This document shows, in pieces, positions 26,626 to 36,127 of a stretch of 64,000 bases of DNA. A program made the translations under genes and the position numbers. Source of the stretch: Fen-1258 sp041658245 (GTDB lineage: Bacteria > Bacteroidota > Ignavibacteria > Ignavibacteriales > Melioribacteraceae); assembly GCA_041658245.1 (NCBI GenBank), contig JBBAAM010000010.1:1-64000 (forward strand), read 5' to 3'. The notes under the pieces were generated by a model. That model searched no databases. It saw nothing but the letters and a program-made list of their open reading frames with translations, and had not been told where the DNA came from. Numbering within the stretch: position 1 is the stretch's first letter; every line of letters starts with the position of its first letter.

Positions 26626-27678
26626 TCAAAAACTTAACATCACGCCAAAACTGTGCATATTGTCTAAATATTTCAACTGTTGGTAGGAATAATCTATTGC
26701 AATCTTAAAGAATTTCAATCCATCGTATTTTATTCCGGCACCAAGAGTCAAACCTTCTTGTGTATCTTTCAAGAATAATGTTTTGTATCCGCCTCTTATC
26801 GATACTAAATCGTTAAACAAGGATAATTCACCGCCAACATTTACCGATTGGTTATTATCGTTCGGGTGTGTAGCATCAATAGCAACTGTTAATCTGTGCT
26901 GATCCATAATTTGAAAATCTCTCGATATTCCAACTTGTAACCGCAAAGGTAATTCAAATTGATCTGTTGCATAGTATGCGTCTATTGTTGCATTGTTACC
27001 ATTTCTCTGCGGATCGGGATCGTAGCGGATTAAAAGATCCTGCCCGTTCATCTGCATCTTAGTTCCGTAATTAGAAATACTGCTGGCAAAACGGATTCCA
27101 TAAAATGGAGTTTTGAATATTGTTCCGATATCAAAACCAACTCCATCTGCTTTAGAATTGAAAATGCTTTCTCTTATATATTTAACATTTACACCAACTG
27201 CAAAATCATCGGTGATAAATCTTCCGTAAGAAAGTGCAAAAGCATAACTGCCTGCAGAGAATTTTTCTCCTGTTCCCTCAGGATAATATTCGGTCGTTAC
27301 TTCCATTTCGCCAATATTCAAAGCAGTTACACTTATTCCGATATTACCTATTGAGCCTGCAGGAATAACAATGCCGATAAAGTTCACATTGATATCGGCA
27401 AACATTTTTGTGTAAGTAAATACTGTTTGAAATTCATTAATCGCTGCAACACCGGCAGGATTCCAATACATAGCTGTTGCATCATTTGCAATTGAGCTGA
27501 ACGCTCCTCCCATTGCATTGGCTCTAGGACCAATTCCAACATTTAAAAATTTGGCAGCAGTCGTTCCGGTTTTTGTAACCTGTTGTGCAACAACAGGATT
27601 AAGAAGTGCTGCAGCCAATATCACTGTTAATATCCCGATAAATCGGGATCCCTTTGGGAATAATTTTTTATTTATCAC
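26626..27678 (-). CDS. PorV/PorQ-family outer-membrane protein
   Basis: A 351-residue predicted beta-barrel, paralogue of the protein at 4402-5430. Signature: KTGTTAAKFLNVGIGPRANAMGGAFSSIANDATAMYWNPAG near the N-terminus, repeated strands and terminal aromatic MHSFGVMLSF. The start is taken as GTG 27678, preceded by AAGGAG and six bases; the ATG at 27708 lies upstream of this RBS. The n-region of the signal peptide is partly encoded by a 27-bp double palindrome (27633-27659). It lies between the giant T9SS protein and the starch-binding-like protein, repeating the order seen in the first cluster. Confidence 0.85.
   Translation of the reverse strand: MINKKLFPKGSRFIGILTVILAAALLNPVVAQQVTKTGTTAAKFLNVGIGPRANAMGGAFSSIANDATAMYWNPAGVAAINEFQTVFTYTKMFADINVNFIGIVIPAGSIGNIGISVTALNIGEMEVTTEYYPEGTGEKFSAGSYAFALSYGRFITDDFAVGVNVKYIRESIFNSKADGVGFDIGTIFKTPFYGIRFASSISNYGTKMQMNGQDLLIRYDPDPQRNGNNATIDAYYATDQFELPLRLQVGISRDFQIMDQHRLTVAIDATHPNDNNQSVNVGGELSLFNDLVSIRGGYKTLFLKDTQEGLTLGAGIKYDGLKFFKIAIDYSYQQLKYLDNMHSFGVMLSF
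27633..27659. repeat. In-frame double palindrome inside the PorV-like signal peptide
   Basis: TCCCGATAAATCGGGA (27633-27648) is directly followed by TCCCTTTGGGA (27649-27659). The 27 bases equal nine codons and contribute the FPKGSRFIG part of the signal peptide n-region. The style (TCCCG...CGGGA) is like the hairpin inserted in the broken tRNA-Ser copy at 17027-17041. Confidence 0.65.
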
Positions 27679-27729
27679 GACTAACTCCTTAAATTTTTCG
27701 TTCACCAAGTTTCCTCAGAAAGATTACAA

Positions 27730-30700
27730 TTATTTAATTACTGCAAATTTGCCAATCTTAACTCCGATTCCGGGTGCATCAACTTGAAATACATAAACTC
27801 CATAAGCAACATTCAGTTTATCTTTTGTGAGCATTTTCCATTCTGCAGAACCATCGTTCAATGGACTATCGTGTTCAATCACATCAATAAGTTCACCATT
27901 CACTGTAAAAATTCGTATTGTGCATTTACTTGGTAAATGAGTAAAATGCAGCGACCGTGGTCCGCGTCCGCTTGAGTAAGGATTTTTTAGTTCCCACTGA
28001 ACAGAGGCAACATATGGATTTGGTACAACTTTTATTTTATCTAATTCTTCTTTGGCTTTATCAGCATCTATTTTTCCTTTAGTACTAACAAATCTGAATT
28101 TATCAGATGATAAAAATGGTTTTTTCAGTTTAATATCAATCTTATCACCCGATTTCGGTATTCGAGTTCCTAAGGTAGTATTTGGTGCATCAATCAGATA
28201 AAACCACCATGTATAAACCAGATTATTATTTTTATCCGGTTCTAATAAAATTATTCTATCTCTAAAACCTTGATCATTACTAGAAAGAATTCCATCATTT
28301 CCGTCAACCTCTACAAAACCAAAATCTAAATACTTTTGTGTGCTCGCGTTGTACACCTTGAAGTTTACAGGAATGGCTGGAAATGTTAGACCTGAAAGAG
28401 TAATGGCTTTAGAAGTGCCGAATCCGGAGTTACCAAATTCAATTCTGTAATCGTTAGGTCTTTCTTCTCCTTTAAGTCCGCCGGGCCAAACAAATTTTTC
28501 AAATCTGTAATCAACAATTTTAGGATCGTTCCAAACAGATGAAGCTTTATCTAATTCTACACGAGATTCATTTGTAAATTTTAACCGGAATCCATCTATC
28601 AGCGGTTGTTCATAACTTGCCGCAATATTTTTACTCTTATTAATTAAGATCACATTCGCAGTAGAATCTTTAAGAGTATAATTTTTGGTGGTTAGTGTAT
28701 CCGGCTGACCTGATTTCTTAGATATTTTTACTGTGTCTTCAAAAGTAATATTGTAAACATGCCCTTCTTTAATCTTATTTATATCAACAATATTGTAGGA
28801 AACTTTTCCGGAAGTTGAACCCTGAACAAGTTGAATTTGACCGAGCGTTGGTGGAATATAACCAGCGGCTGGAGCTTCAGGTTTTATTCTCACAACATTT
28901 GAACCAAGCTTCACACTGCCGTCCGCTTGTAGAGATATTCTAATCGGTGACTCCGATGGAATAATTTCTCCGGCAGGATAACCGAAATCAAACGCTGTGA
29001 GTGCGTAATAGTATGTAAAACCATTTTGAACTGTTGTATCTACAAATGAATGTTGAAGACCTGAATCTGTTCCCATATAATATTTAATACCATCCAAATC
29101 AACCGGGAAGAAACCTTTAATACCGTCTTTCAAGTCAAAAATCTTTAGAGGTGTTTTAAATTGTTTATTGCCATAAGCATTAGTAATGTTCAGCGCATCA
29201 AGGAATGCAGGATCCGATGCGCGGTAAATTCTGTAACCTTCAAAATCTTTTCCGTTTCCTCCGATTGCATCAATGTAACTATCAAATGATGATTCGGCAA
29301 TTTCATCCCAATACAATGTAACTCTATTATTACCGGGAATTGCGGTTAGAGCTGGAGTGAGCGGTGCATTTGCAAATCGGTAATCGTTATTATAAGTCTC
29401 TTGCGCTCTAACTCTTTTTCTAAGAATTTCATTTTTTCTAAATGTTCCGTTAGGATCGGGCACTGGTCCGTTTGAAAACAGAACGGCAATCGAAATCGGT
29501 TCTGTCTGCCCGGACTTTAACGGGAATAGTCCGGAAGAAACAAATAGATCATATTCACCGGCAACAACAAGTGCAGGATCATAAAATTTTCCGGGAATCA
29601 TAAAATCACCCCAAATTTGCGCGTCGCTATTGAGATTCAATCCGCCAGCAGGAACATAAGCTGCATTAGTAATACCTATTTGATCTGTTTCTGAAACGTC
29701 TGTTACATCAACTTTAGGTTCACCCGGTAATCCGAAACGAGCACCGGATGTTGGTTTGCCATCGCCTTCACCGGGGTCTCCGGTATCCGGAACTCCATCC
29801 AACCCAACATCATCACGTAAAGGATTCCAATCGTAATCATTATCAATTCCATCATTTCTTGCTTCATCAATCATAACATCAATACCGTCATCAATACCTT
29901 CATCAATGGCACCGTTGTTATCGTTGTCTATTCCGTCTGCATATTTTTTACCTAAAGTTGAAGCAACCACATTATATAAAATCACTTTGCTATTAACTTT
30001 ATATCTATAGTATGGTGCGTCTGTAGCGGCTTGATTTATCATTGCTTGAGTAATTACAGGGTTATCAGGTTCTCCATCGCCGTCATTATCAATTCTATCC
30101 TTAAATGCAAAACCAATTTTGTCCGATGTAACATTTATCAAATGAACTTTACCATTTTGAAATGCATCAAGCGGCGGCCATAATTTCCATTTGTTGATAG
30201 TCGGATTTGCATTTGCTACATCGACCATTGCTTGTGTAACAAGTGGACTATTTTTTTCGACTTTGAATTTCGGATGAACTGAAGTAAAAATTGAAGAAAC
30301 CGGTTCAGCAATTCCATTAGCATATGAAACACCTCTCTGAATTCCGAATGGAACGTGAGTTGTGTTTTCATCAATTAATCCGTTTCCATTATCATCAATC
30401 TGATTATCGGCAATTTCGCCTACAAGCATGCTTTGTGAAATGATCGGTCCGTTTTCCGGACTGTCACCATCATTATCAATTCTATCAACTGCGTTGCCGG
30501 GAGTTTCTAAAAAAGATACTCCAACCATTCCAACAGGATCACTTCCAAAATTTGGTGCTTTATGATCTGCATCTCGGCTCCATGCCATATCTTCTATCAA
30601 ATCAAATTCAGAAATATCATCTTGAGAGTCACCATCTCCACCGACGAAGTCTGCATACCAAAGAGTGACAGCAACTTTATTGATGTCTTTTGTTCCATCA

Positions 30701-31413
30701 TTCTTAATATAATGAAGGAAATAAATTGCATCTTCTACAAGCACTTGAGACCATGCAAGAGCTCTTACATCCATTAGAATTCCCATCCCTTTTCTGGAAA
30801 TATCCGTACTGTCCGGGAAATAATTTGTATAACGATCATATTTATCATCAGAAGCGCGGTAAAACATTTCTTGATCTGCATTGAAAATATTTTTTCCGAA
30901 ATAACCGTTCCAGGAACCTCTCCATCCCGGATCAATTTGATCGCTCATCCTATCAGGCCAAAGTGCAGGCCAAGTATCGGGATCAACACTTGTTGCTAAT
31001 TGGTTTTCTCCTGTTTTAGTGTTTTGCCTGCTGTATCCGGGTGTAGGTTCAAAGTTCCAAGTCTTGCCTTGCGGCGACTGCCGGTAATTATAAACATCAA
31101 CTATATGTTGTATATTTCCTTTTGTATCAGTTACTTCACCGCCGACGAAAATTCCGAGCATCGCTAAATAAACGTGCCCTGTATTTTTGGGCCATTCATA
31201 AGGTGTTTGAACTGATATGGGGAATTGTCCCCCTTCGCGACCGGACATACCAAAGTTGAAAACAGTTGCACGGACTTGATTTCCTTCCATTTGTCCTTTT
31301 GCTCTTTTAGTAGCATCGCCTCTTTCTTTACCGGGCTTATACTGAGCATCAACATTGGCTGATACCATTAACGTGATCGCGAATATCAAAATAATTTTTA
31401 ACGATCTAGCCAT
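27730..31413 (-). CDS. Giant secreted protein with calcium-loop repeats, FN3-like domain and T9SS-type C-terminus
   Basis: A 1227-residue exported protein, paralogue of that at 5531-8776. Seen: signal peptide; N-terminal block with WPALWPDR, WNGYFGKN and AWSQVLVEDAIYF; several thrombospondin-3/EF-like acidic loops (DNDGDSPENG, DDNGNGLIDE, DNDGDGEPDN, DNDNNGAIDE); an FN3-like domain (LTPALTAIPGNNRVTLYWDE); and C-terminal VVPNPYV...CTIRIFTVNGE...YGVYVFQVDAPG. The main difference from its paralogue is more acidic loops. It is encoded between the TonB receptor and the PorV-like protein, 48 bases after the receptor stop. Function not recognised; calcium binding is inferred from the loops. Confidence 0.8.
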   Translation of the reverse strand: MARSLKIILIFAITLMVSANVDAQYKPGKERGDATKRAKGQMEGNQVRATVFNFGMSGREGGQFPISVQTPYEWPKNTGHVYLAMLGIFVGGEVTDTKGNIQHIVDVYNYRQSPQGKTWNFEPTPGYSRQNTKTGENQLATSVDPDTWPALWPDRMSDQIDPGWRGSWNGYFGKNIFNADQEMFYRASDDKYDRYTNYFPDSTDISRKGMGILMDVRALAWSQVLVEDAIYFLHYIKNDGTKDINKVAVTLWYADFVGGDGDSQDDISEFDLIEDMAWSRDADHKAPNFGSDPVGMVGVSFLETPGNAVDRIDNDGDSPENGPIISQSMLVGEIADNQIDDNGNGLIDENTTHVPFGIQRGVSYANGIAEPVSSIFTSVHPKFKVEKNSPLVTQAMVDVANANPTINKWKLWPPLDAFQNGKVHLINVTSDKIGFAFKDRIDNDGDGEPDNPVITQAMINQAATDAPYYRYKVNSKVILYNVVASTLGKKYADGIDNDNNGAIDEGIDDGIDVMIDEARNDGIDNDYDWNPLRDDVGLDGVPDTGDPGEGDGKPTSGARFGLPGEPKVDVTDVSETDQIGITNAAYVPAGGLNLNSDAQIWGDFMIPGKFYDPALVVAGEYDLFVSSGLFPLKSGQTEPISIAVLFSNGPVPDPNGTFRKNEILRKRVRAQETYNNDYRFANAPLTPALTAIPGNNRVTLYWDEIAESSFDSYIDAIGGNGKDFEGYRIYRASDPAFLDALNITNAYGNKQFKTPLKIFDLKDGIKGFFPVDLDGIKYYMGTDSGLQHSFVDTTVQNGFTYYYALTAFDFGYPAGEIIPSESPIRISLQADGSVKLGSNVVRIKPEAPAAGYIPPTLGQIQLVQGSTSGKVSYNIVDINKIKEGHVYNITFEDTVKISKKSGQPDTLTTKNYTLKDSTANVILINKSKNIAASYEQPLIDGFRLKFTNESRVELDKASSVWNDPKIVDYRFEKFVWPGGLKGEERPNDYRIEFGNSGFGTSKAITLSGLTFPAIPVNFKVYNASTQKYLDFGFVEVDGNDGILSSNDQGFRDRIILLEPDKNNNLVYTWWFYLIDAPNTTLGTRIPKSGDKIDIKLKKPFLSSDKFRFVSTKGKIDADKAKEELDKIKVVPNPYVASVQWELKNPYSSGRGPRSLHFTHLPSKCTIRIFTVNGELIDVIEHDSPLNDGSAEWKMLTKDKLNVAYGVYVFQVDAPGIGVKIGKFAVIK

Positions 31414-31460
31414 TTATTTATTTCTCCTATTATTAATCTTTTTCAAACTTGCCGGTTGTT

Positions 31461-34142
31461 TTAAAAATTAAACTCAAAACCAAATTGAACTAAGCGCGGT
31501 TCGCCGTAATTCCATGGATATCTTAAATATTCCTGCACTGTATTTGGTCTCTTAGCATCGTAACCAATATTTTTCCCTTCTGTTGTGTAATCCGGTTTTC
31601 CGGTGTCTCCAAATACGTTAACTACAATTCTACTATCTAACAAGTTATATACACTCAAGAAAGTTGTTACATCAAACCCAAACATTTTGAATGTCTTATG
31701 TAATTTTAAATCAACATTTAATTGAGCAGGTCTTGATCTGCTGTTCCTTTGCAGACCTGATGTAATTCCTCTATCTGCGGTATACTGAGTAATTGATGGT
31801 GTATACGGAAGCCCTGTACCATAACGAGCAAGTGCACTAATGCCCCAATCAACATCGCCTATAAATACAGAGAGATTAAGAAGATGTCTTTGATCCCAAT
31901 CAAGAGGAATCAAATATAATGTTGGTTCATTATTTCCAAGCTGTGCAAAAAATTCATCTTCAGGATTTGAGTTGCTGCCTTCGGCAACTTGATATGTATA
32001 GTTTAGATCTATAGAATAGTGATTACTAAATCTCTTGTTAAGGTTTAATGTAATGCCTTTTACGTTCGAGTAATCTTTATTAATAAATCTTGAGTAGGTA
32101 ACTAAATTACGAGTTGATATTAGCGGTCCGGCAGTTATCCAATTTCTAATATCCCGGTAAAATCCTGTAACATCCAAAGTAAAATTATCAAAGAATTCTT
32201 GTTTGAATCCAATTTCATACATAATAGTTTTTTGCGGTTCAAGATTAGGATTACCATAAGGACCATATCCGCTTCCGGTATTAGGAACAAGGTAAGGTCC
32301 TCTATTAAACAGATATGAAAAAGTTGGAATTTGTAAAAATTGACCGTATGAAAAATGTAAGACTCCTTTTTCGCTAATTGGATAAGCTATACCAAAACGC
32401 GGACCAAGCGACCACTTAGGAGTTGAATTTTTGTAAAAGTAAGATTCTCTTTCGGCAAGAGATAATTTTTCCAATTCCGATCTCAATGGAAGATTTATAT
32501 TGGGGTCTGTTGGATCTACAAGAACTTTTCCTTTTGCATCAAAGTAATCTAATCTTAGACCAATGTTAATGATAACATTATTAAATTCAATTTTATCCTG
32601 AAGATATACTGAAAATTCAATCGGCTCACTTTTATATTTTGTTCTGTTTGGCGTTCCTTCTTCAGGAATTGAAGGAACAAATGGTTCAACCGGAATATTA
32701 TTGATACGAAGAGGTTCAAGATTATAATCGTCGAATTTTAGATTGTGCTTTCTGCCTTCAATACCAAATTTTACTAAATGATTTTCTGTAACCTGACTAG
32801 TAAAATCAATTTTTCCAATTAATGTGTTAGTCTCTCTAAAAAATCTATGAAGATTTGTACCCTTAGTTGTAAATGCATAGCCAATTGTTCTTAAAGAATC
32901 GGGATGAACATATCGTGAGTCGAGAGGATTCTCATATAAATATTCGTTAAAATCCTTAAAGAAGTTGGAAAGTTTAATAGTATAAAATGATTTATTAGAG
33001 ATTGTGTGAGTCATTGTAAAGGTAGCATTATAGCTGTTGGAAAATTTCTTCACACTACCGTCGGGATTCCATTTATAAAAATGTTCATAGTCTTGGAAAT
33101 TTTCTTTTGAATAAAGAATTTCTGCGTTGAACTTAAAAGACGAAGATGCTGAAAAACTTAAGTTAGCCTGACCGAGCCAACGCTTACTCCAGTTCATAGC
33201 TACTAGGGATCCATCACTTTTTTCACCGGTAGTTAAGTAATTTCTATATCCATATAAATAACCGTCATCATAAACATATCTACCGTTCAGGAATAAAGTT
33301 AATTTATCATTTGTCCCGGGTATTGGTCCGCTTAAACTTCCCTGGAAATTATAATTTGTCAAAGGATTGATTTTATCAATCCCGACAAAATAATCTTTAA
33401 AGTTACTTACATAGTCGCTGCTGTATACTTTGAAATTTCCTTTAAATGAGCGGCCTCCCTCTTTAGTTACTGTGTTTACAATACCTGAAAGAGCTTGTCC
33501 GTACTCGGCATTAAAAGTACCACTAATAACTTGAAGCTCCTGAACACTGGAATTATCAATATCAAGACCACGGCTATTATCATATGCATCGGTAATTGAT
33601 ATACCATTAACCCAATAAGCAATTTCGGAAGAACGACCGCCGCGAATGTGGAAGCCGCCGCCGGCATCTCTTGTAACGCCGCTCTGCAGTTGAAGAACAT
33701 CGTTTAATTCAGCAACAGGTAAATTTTTAATTTCGTCCGCGGTTACACGGGCTTGGCTTGAAGTGATATCTTTTTGAACTTTACTTACATTACCTTGAAC
33801 AACGATTGCCTGCATTTCTACGGCAATATCAACTAGTGCTGCATCCTGCGTTGTAGTTAAGTCAATTGAAATTTGAACATTTTGAACAATTACTGCTTGA
33901 TAACCAACATACTGATATTTAACATTATACTTTCCTGGCTGAATATTAAGTATTGTATACTTTCCATCCAGATCCGTTTGAGCTCCTATAAACGTACCTT
34001 CCAAAACAACATTAACAAAGGGAAGGCCCTCGCCTGTTTTTTTATCGGTTACTTTTCCCGTGAGTTTTCCGGTAGTTCCGCCAAAAATAATTGCGGGAAA
34101 AAAGAAACCCAATAAAAGTAGAACAGTAAAAGCTTTTTTCAT
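31461..34142 (-). CDS. TonB-dependent receptor with carboxypeptidase-like N-terminal domain
   Basis: An 893-residue outer-membrane transporter, paralogue of that at 8789-11479. Signal peptide, carboxypeptidase-like domain (GKLTGKVTDKKTGEGLPFVNVVLEG), plug (ADEIKNLPVAELNDVLQLQSG, IRGGRSSEIAYWVNGISITDAYD, EYGQALSGIVNTVTK) and barrel ending LVQFGFEFNF. RBS GGAGG with four-base spacing. It lies between the two-domain PPIase and the giant protein. No SusD is adjacent. With the starch-binding-like protein and nearby GH13, an alpha-glucan oligosaccharide is the most plausible ligand, but this is inference. Confidence 0.9.
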   Translation of the reverse strand: MKKAFTVLLLLGFFFPAIIFGGTTGKLTGKVTDKKTGEGLPFVNVVLEGTFIGAQTDLDGKYTILNIQPGKYNVKYQYVGYQAVIVQNVQISIDLTTTQDAALVDIAVEMQAIVVQGNVSKVQKDITSSQARVTADEIKNLPVAELNDVLQLQSGVTRDAGGGFHIRGGRSSEIAYWVNGISITDAYDNSRGLDIDNSSVQELQVISGTFNAEYGQALSGIVNTVTKEGGRSFKGNFKVYSSDYVSNFKDYFVGIDKINPLTNYNFQGSLSGPIPGTNDKLTLFLNGRYVYDDGYLYGYRNYLTTGEKSDGSLVAMNWSKRWLGQANLSFSASSSFKFNAEILYSKENFQDYEHFYKWNPDGSVKKFSNSYNATFTMTHTISNKSFYTIKLSNFFKDFNEYLYENPLDSRYVHPDSLRTIGYAFTTKGTNLHRFFRETNTLIGKIDFTSQVTENHLVKFGIEGRKHNLKFDDYNLEPLRINNIPVEPFVPSIPEEGTPNRTKYKSEPIEFSVYLQDKIEFNNVIINIGLRLDYFDAKGKVLVDPTDPNINLPLRSELEKLSLAERESYFYKNSTPKWSLGPRFGIAYPISEKGVLHFSYGQFLQIPTFSYLFNRGPYLVPNTGSGYGPYGNPNLEPQKTIMYEIGFKQEFFDNFTLDVTGFYRDIRNWITAGPLISTRNLVTYSRFINKDYSNVKGITLNLNKRFSNHYSIDLNYTYQVAEGSNSNPEDEFFAQLGNNEPTLYLIPLDWDQRHLLNLSVFIGDVDWGISALARYGTGLPYTPSITQYTADRGITSGLQRNSRSRPAQLNVDLKLHKTFKMFGFDVTTFLSVYNLLDSRIVVNVFGDTGKPDYTTEGKNIGYDAKRPNTVQEYLRYPWNYGEPRLVQFGFEFNF

Positions 34143-34191
34143 GGTGCCTCCATTTAACGCTATAGATTTGCAATAAGAACAAAATATTTTT

Positions 34192-35865
34192 TTAATTATT
34201 TATTACAACACTTCCTAATAAATCTTCATTCACTTTAATCTGTACTTTAGAGTTAAGCTTGTCAATATATTCTTGCATTATAAATTTTGATTTTTCTTTA
34301 TTTAATAAACGAACAACATCATTTTTTACTTGGTCATATTTTTTTATCTCACCAGATTTCTTCCCCAATATTTTAAATATTCCATAATAATCTTCTATCT
34401 GTAGAGGACCAATTAATTTACCTATTTCCGTTTTCCACAAAGTATCTTTGAGCAATCCATATTTTGAGACTTCGGCGAAACCCATTTCGCCTTTATTTAT
34501 TGACGACCAATCTCTAATTGAATACTTTTTAGCAAGTAACCCGAAGTCCGTTCCATTTTTTAACTGAGCAAGTAAACTATCAGCCAAAGTTTTCCGTTTT
34601 AGTATTATCTCTTGTATGTTCATTTCATCAGGAGATTTAAAGTATTGAGTATTATCAGTATAGAATTTATAAGTAACACTATCAGGAAATGTAGTTTTAA
34701 CTGCTATTTCTTTACGTTTATATTTTAAGAAGACATTGATATTATACTTTGAAATTGTATTGTTTACTTCCTTTCGTTTATCATATCCTTTTTTTATAGC
34801 AATTTGATATAAAATATCTTGTAAAATAATTCCTTTGATAATGGTTTTTAATCCTTCCAAAGAAGAAATTTTCTCTCGGTGATAAACAGGAATATTATCA
34901 ATCCTTTGTTCAAGCTCGATTTGTTTGTAGGACTTATTTTCATATTTTACACATATAGCAGATGAGGTTTGTATTTTACTGTTTTCAGTAGAATACTGAG
35001 TTGAATATGATAAATTATTGAAAATATTGCCAAGAATTTTTTCGTCGAACCATACCTTATTTGAGATAAACAGTTTGTTTATATATTCAATTTCGGCAGC
35101 TCTCTTTTTTCTCATCCTAACTACTTTTTCCATATGCTTTTTTTTCTTCAGAAATTCAGTTTCTGTTAACAATGGATGAGGTTTTCGATCTTCTAATTTA
35201 ATAATATTATAACCGTTTTTAGTTTTTACCGGTTTTGATACTTCTCCTATATTTAATGCATATGCAGCATCTTCAAATGCAGGATCCATATCGCCCCAAG
35301 AAAAGTACCCAAGATAACCGCCATTATTCTGAAGAGTTGTATCAGTGAATATTTGCTTAGCTAATATCTTGAAATCAGAACCGTTTTGTAAAAACTTATA
35401 AAGGTTATTAGCTTCTTCTTCTGTACTTGCAAATAAATGCCGAACGGAAATCTTCTCGTTTGATTTATAATACGAATCTCTAACTTCTTTATCGGTAGCC
35501 GTTAACTTTGCATAAATTTCCTGGTCTTTAAGATATGCTAATATAGTTTGTTTTTTATCCCAGTTTAATTCTTTCTGATATTCTGGATCTGAAAATATTT
35601 TTTGATTATCATCTATATTATAAAGCAAGTATTCGTTAATCATGTTATTTAGAATGGAGCGGCGTGTAACTATATTATCTTTTGTCCCTGAAGAAAAAAG
35701 ATATTCGCTATAACGATCTACAAAGTTTTTAACAAAGATTTTATGTGTGCCAATTTCAGAGATTATTGAATTAGGTAACGCTAACTGTTGGGAGTGGAGT
35801 GATTGGCTGTAAAAAAATAAAATAAAATAAATAAATATAGAGACAGTCTTATACTGTGATACCAT
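34192..35865 (-). CDS. Peptidyl-prolyl cis-trans isomerase, SurA-like with two parvulin domains
   Basis: A 557-residue exported protein: signal peptide to about residue 26, SurA-type N-terminal domain (IGTHKIFVKNFVDRY), a well-preserved parvulin domain at about 139-232 (ISVRHLFAS, GSDFKILAKQIFTD, NGGYLGYFSWGDMDPAFEDAAYAL, VKTKNGYNIIKLEDR) and a second at about 410-520 (MNIQEIILKRKTLADSLL, GTDFGLLAKKYS). It catalyses prolyl isomerisation and probably escorts outer-membrane proteins in the periplasm. As first gene of the second cluster, directly before a TonB receptor, it may serve that receptor, the PorV-like barrel, or the T9SS cargo. Confidence 0.85.
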   Translation of the reverse strand: MVSQYKTVSIFIYFILFFYSQSLHSQQLALPNSIISEIGTHKIFVKNFVDRYSEYLFSSGTKDNIVTRRSILNNMINEYLLYNIDDNQKIFSDPEYQKELNWDKKQTILAYLKDQEIYAKLTATDKEVRDSYYKSNEKISVRHLFASTEEEANNLYKFLQNGSDFKILAKQIFTDTTLQNNGGYLGYFSWGDMDPAFEDAAYALNIGEVSKPVKTKNGYNIIKLEDRKPHPLLTETEFLKKKKHMEKVVRMRKKRAAEIEYINKLFISNKVWFDEKILGNIFNNLSYSTQYSTENSKIQTSSAICVKYENKSYKQIELEQRIDNIPVYHREKISSLEGLKTIIKGIILQDILYQIAIKKGYDKRKEVNNTISKYNINVFLKYKRKEIAVKTTFPDSVTYKFYTDNTQYFKSPDEMNIQEIILKRKTLADSLLAQLKNGTDFGLLAKKYSIRDWSSINKGEMGFAEVSKYGLLKDTLWKTEIGKLIGPLQIEDYYGIFKILGKKSGEIKKYDQVKNDVVRLLNKEKSKFIMQEYIDKLNSKVQIKVNEDLLGSVVINN

Positions 35866-35890
35866 TTTTTGTTTTACAACAATAAAACTT

Positions 35891-35944
35891 CTGGGCTTAT
35901 AAAATTAACCCAGGTTGTTATCTTCTGAATCGAACTTTCGATTC
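35891..35944. promoter_or_regulatory. Paired inverted repeats upstream of the second cluster
   Basis: Upstream of the PPIase gene lie a hairpin with CTGGG/CCCAG arms (35891-35913) and a perfect palindrome GAATCGAA-CT-TTCGATTC (35927-35944). Either could be a regulator site for the minus-strand cluster or a transcript-end hairpin. No T-tract is evident, so I favour an operator; this is tentative. Confidence 0.35.
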
Positions 35945-36127
35945 AAACCACATTTATAATTTACTAATTTCAATTACAAAAAATCAATTTATTTTGAGAA
36001 TAATGATCTAATATATGTATGCTCTTTTTTAATAGTCTAAGGTTATATGCTAAAATAAAAATCCAATCTTTGTTTAGGATTTCTTAAATTTATAGAAAAG
36101 ATAAAATGAAAATCAAAAAGGTAAATA

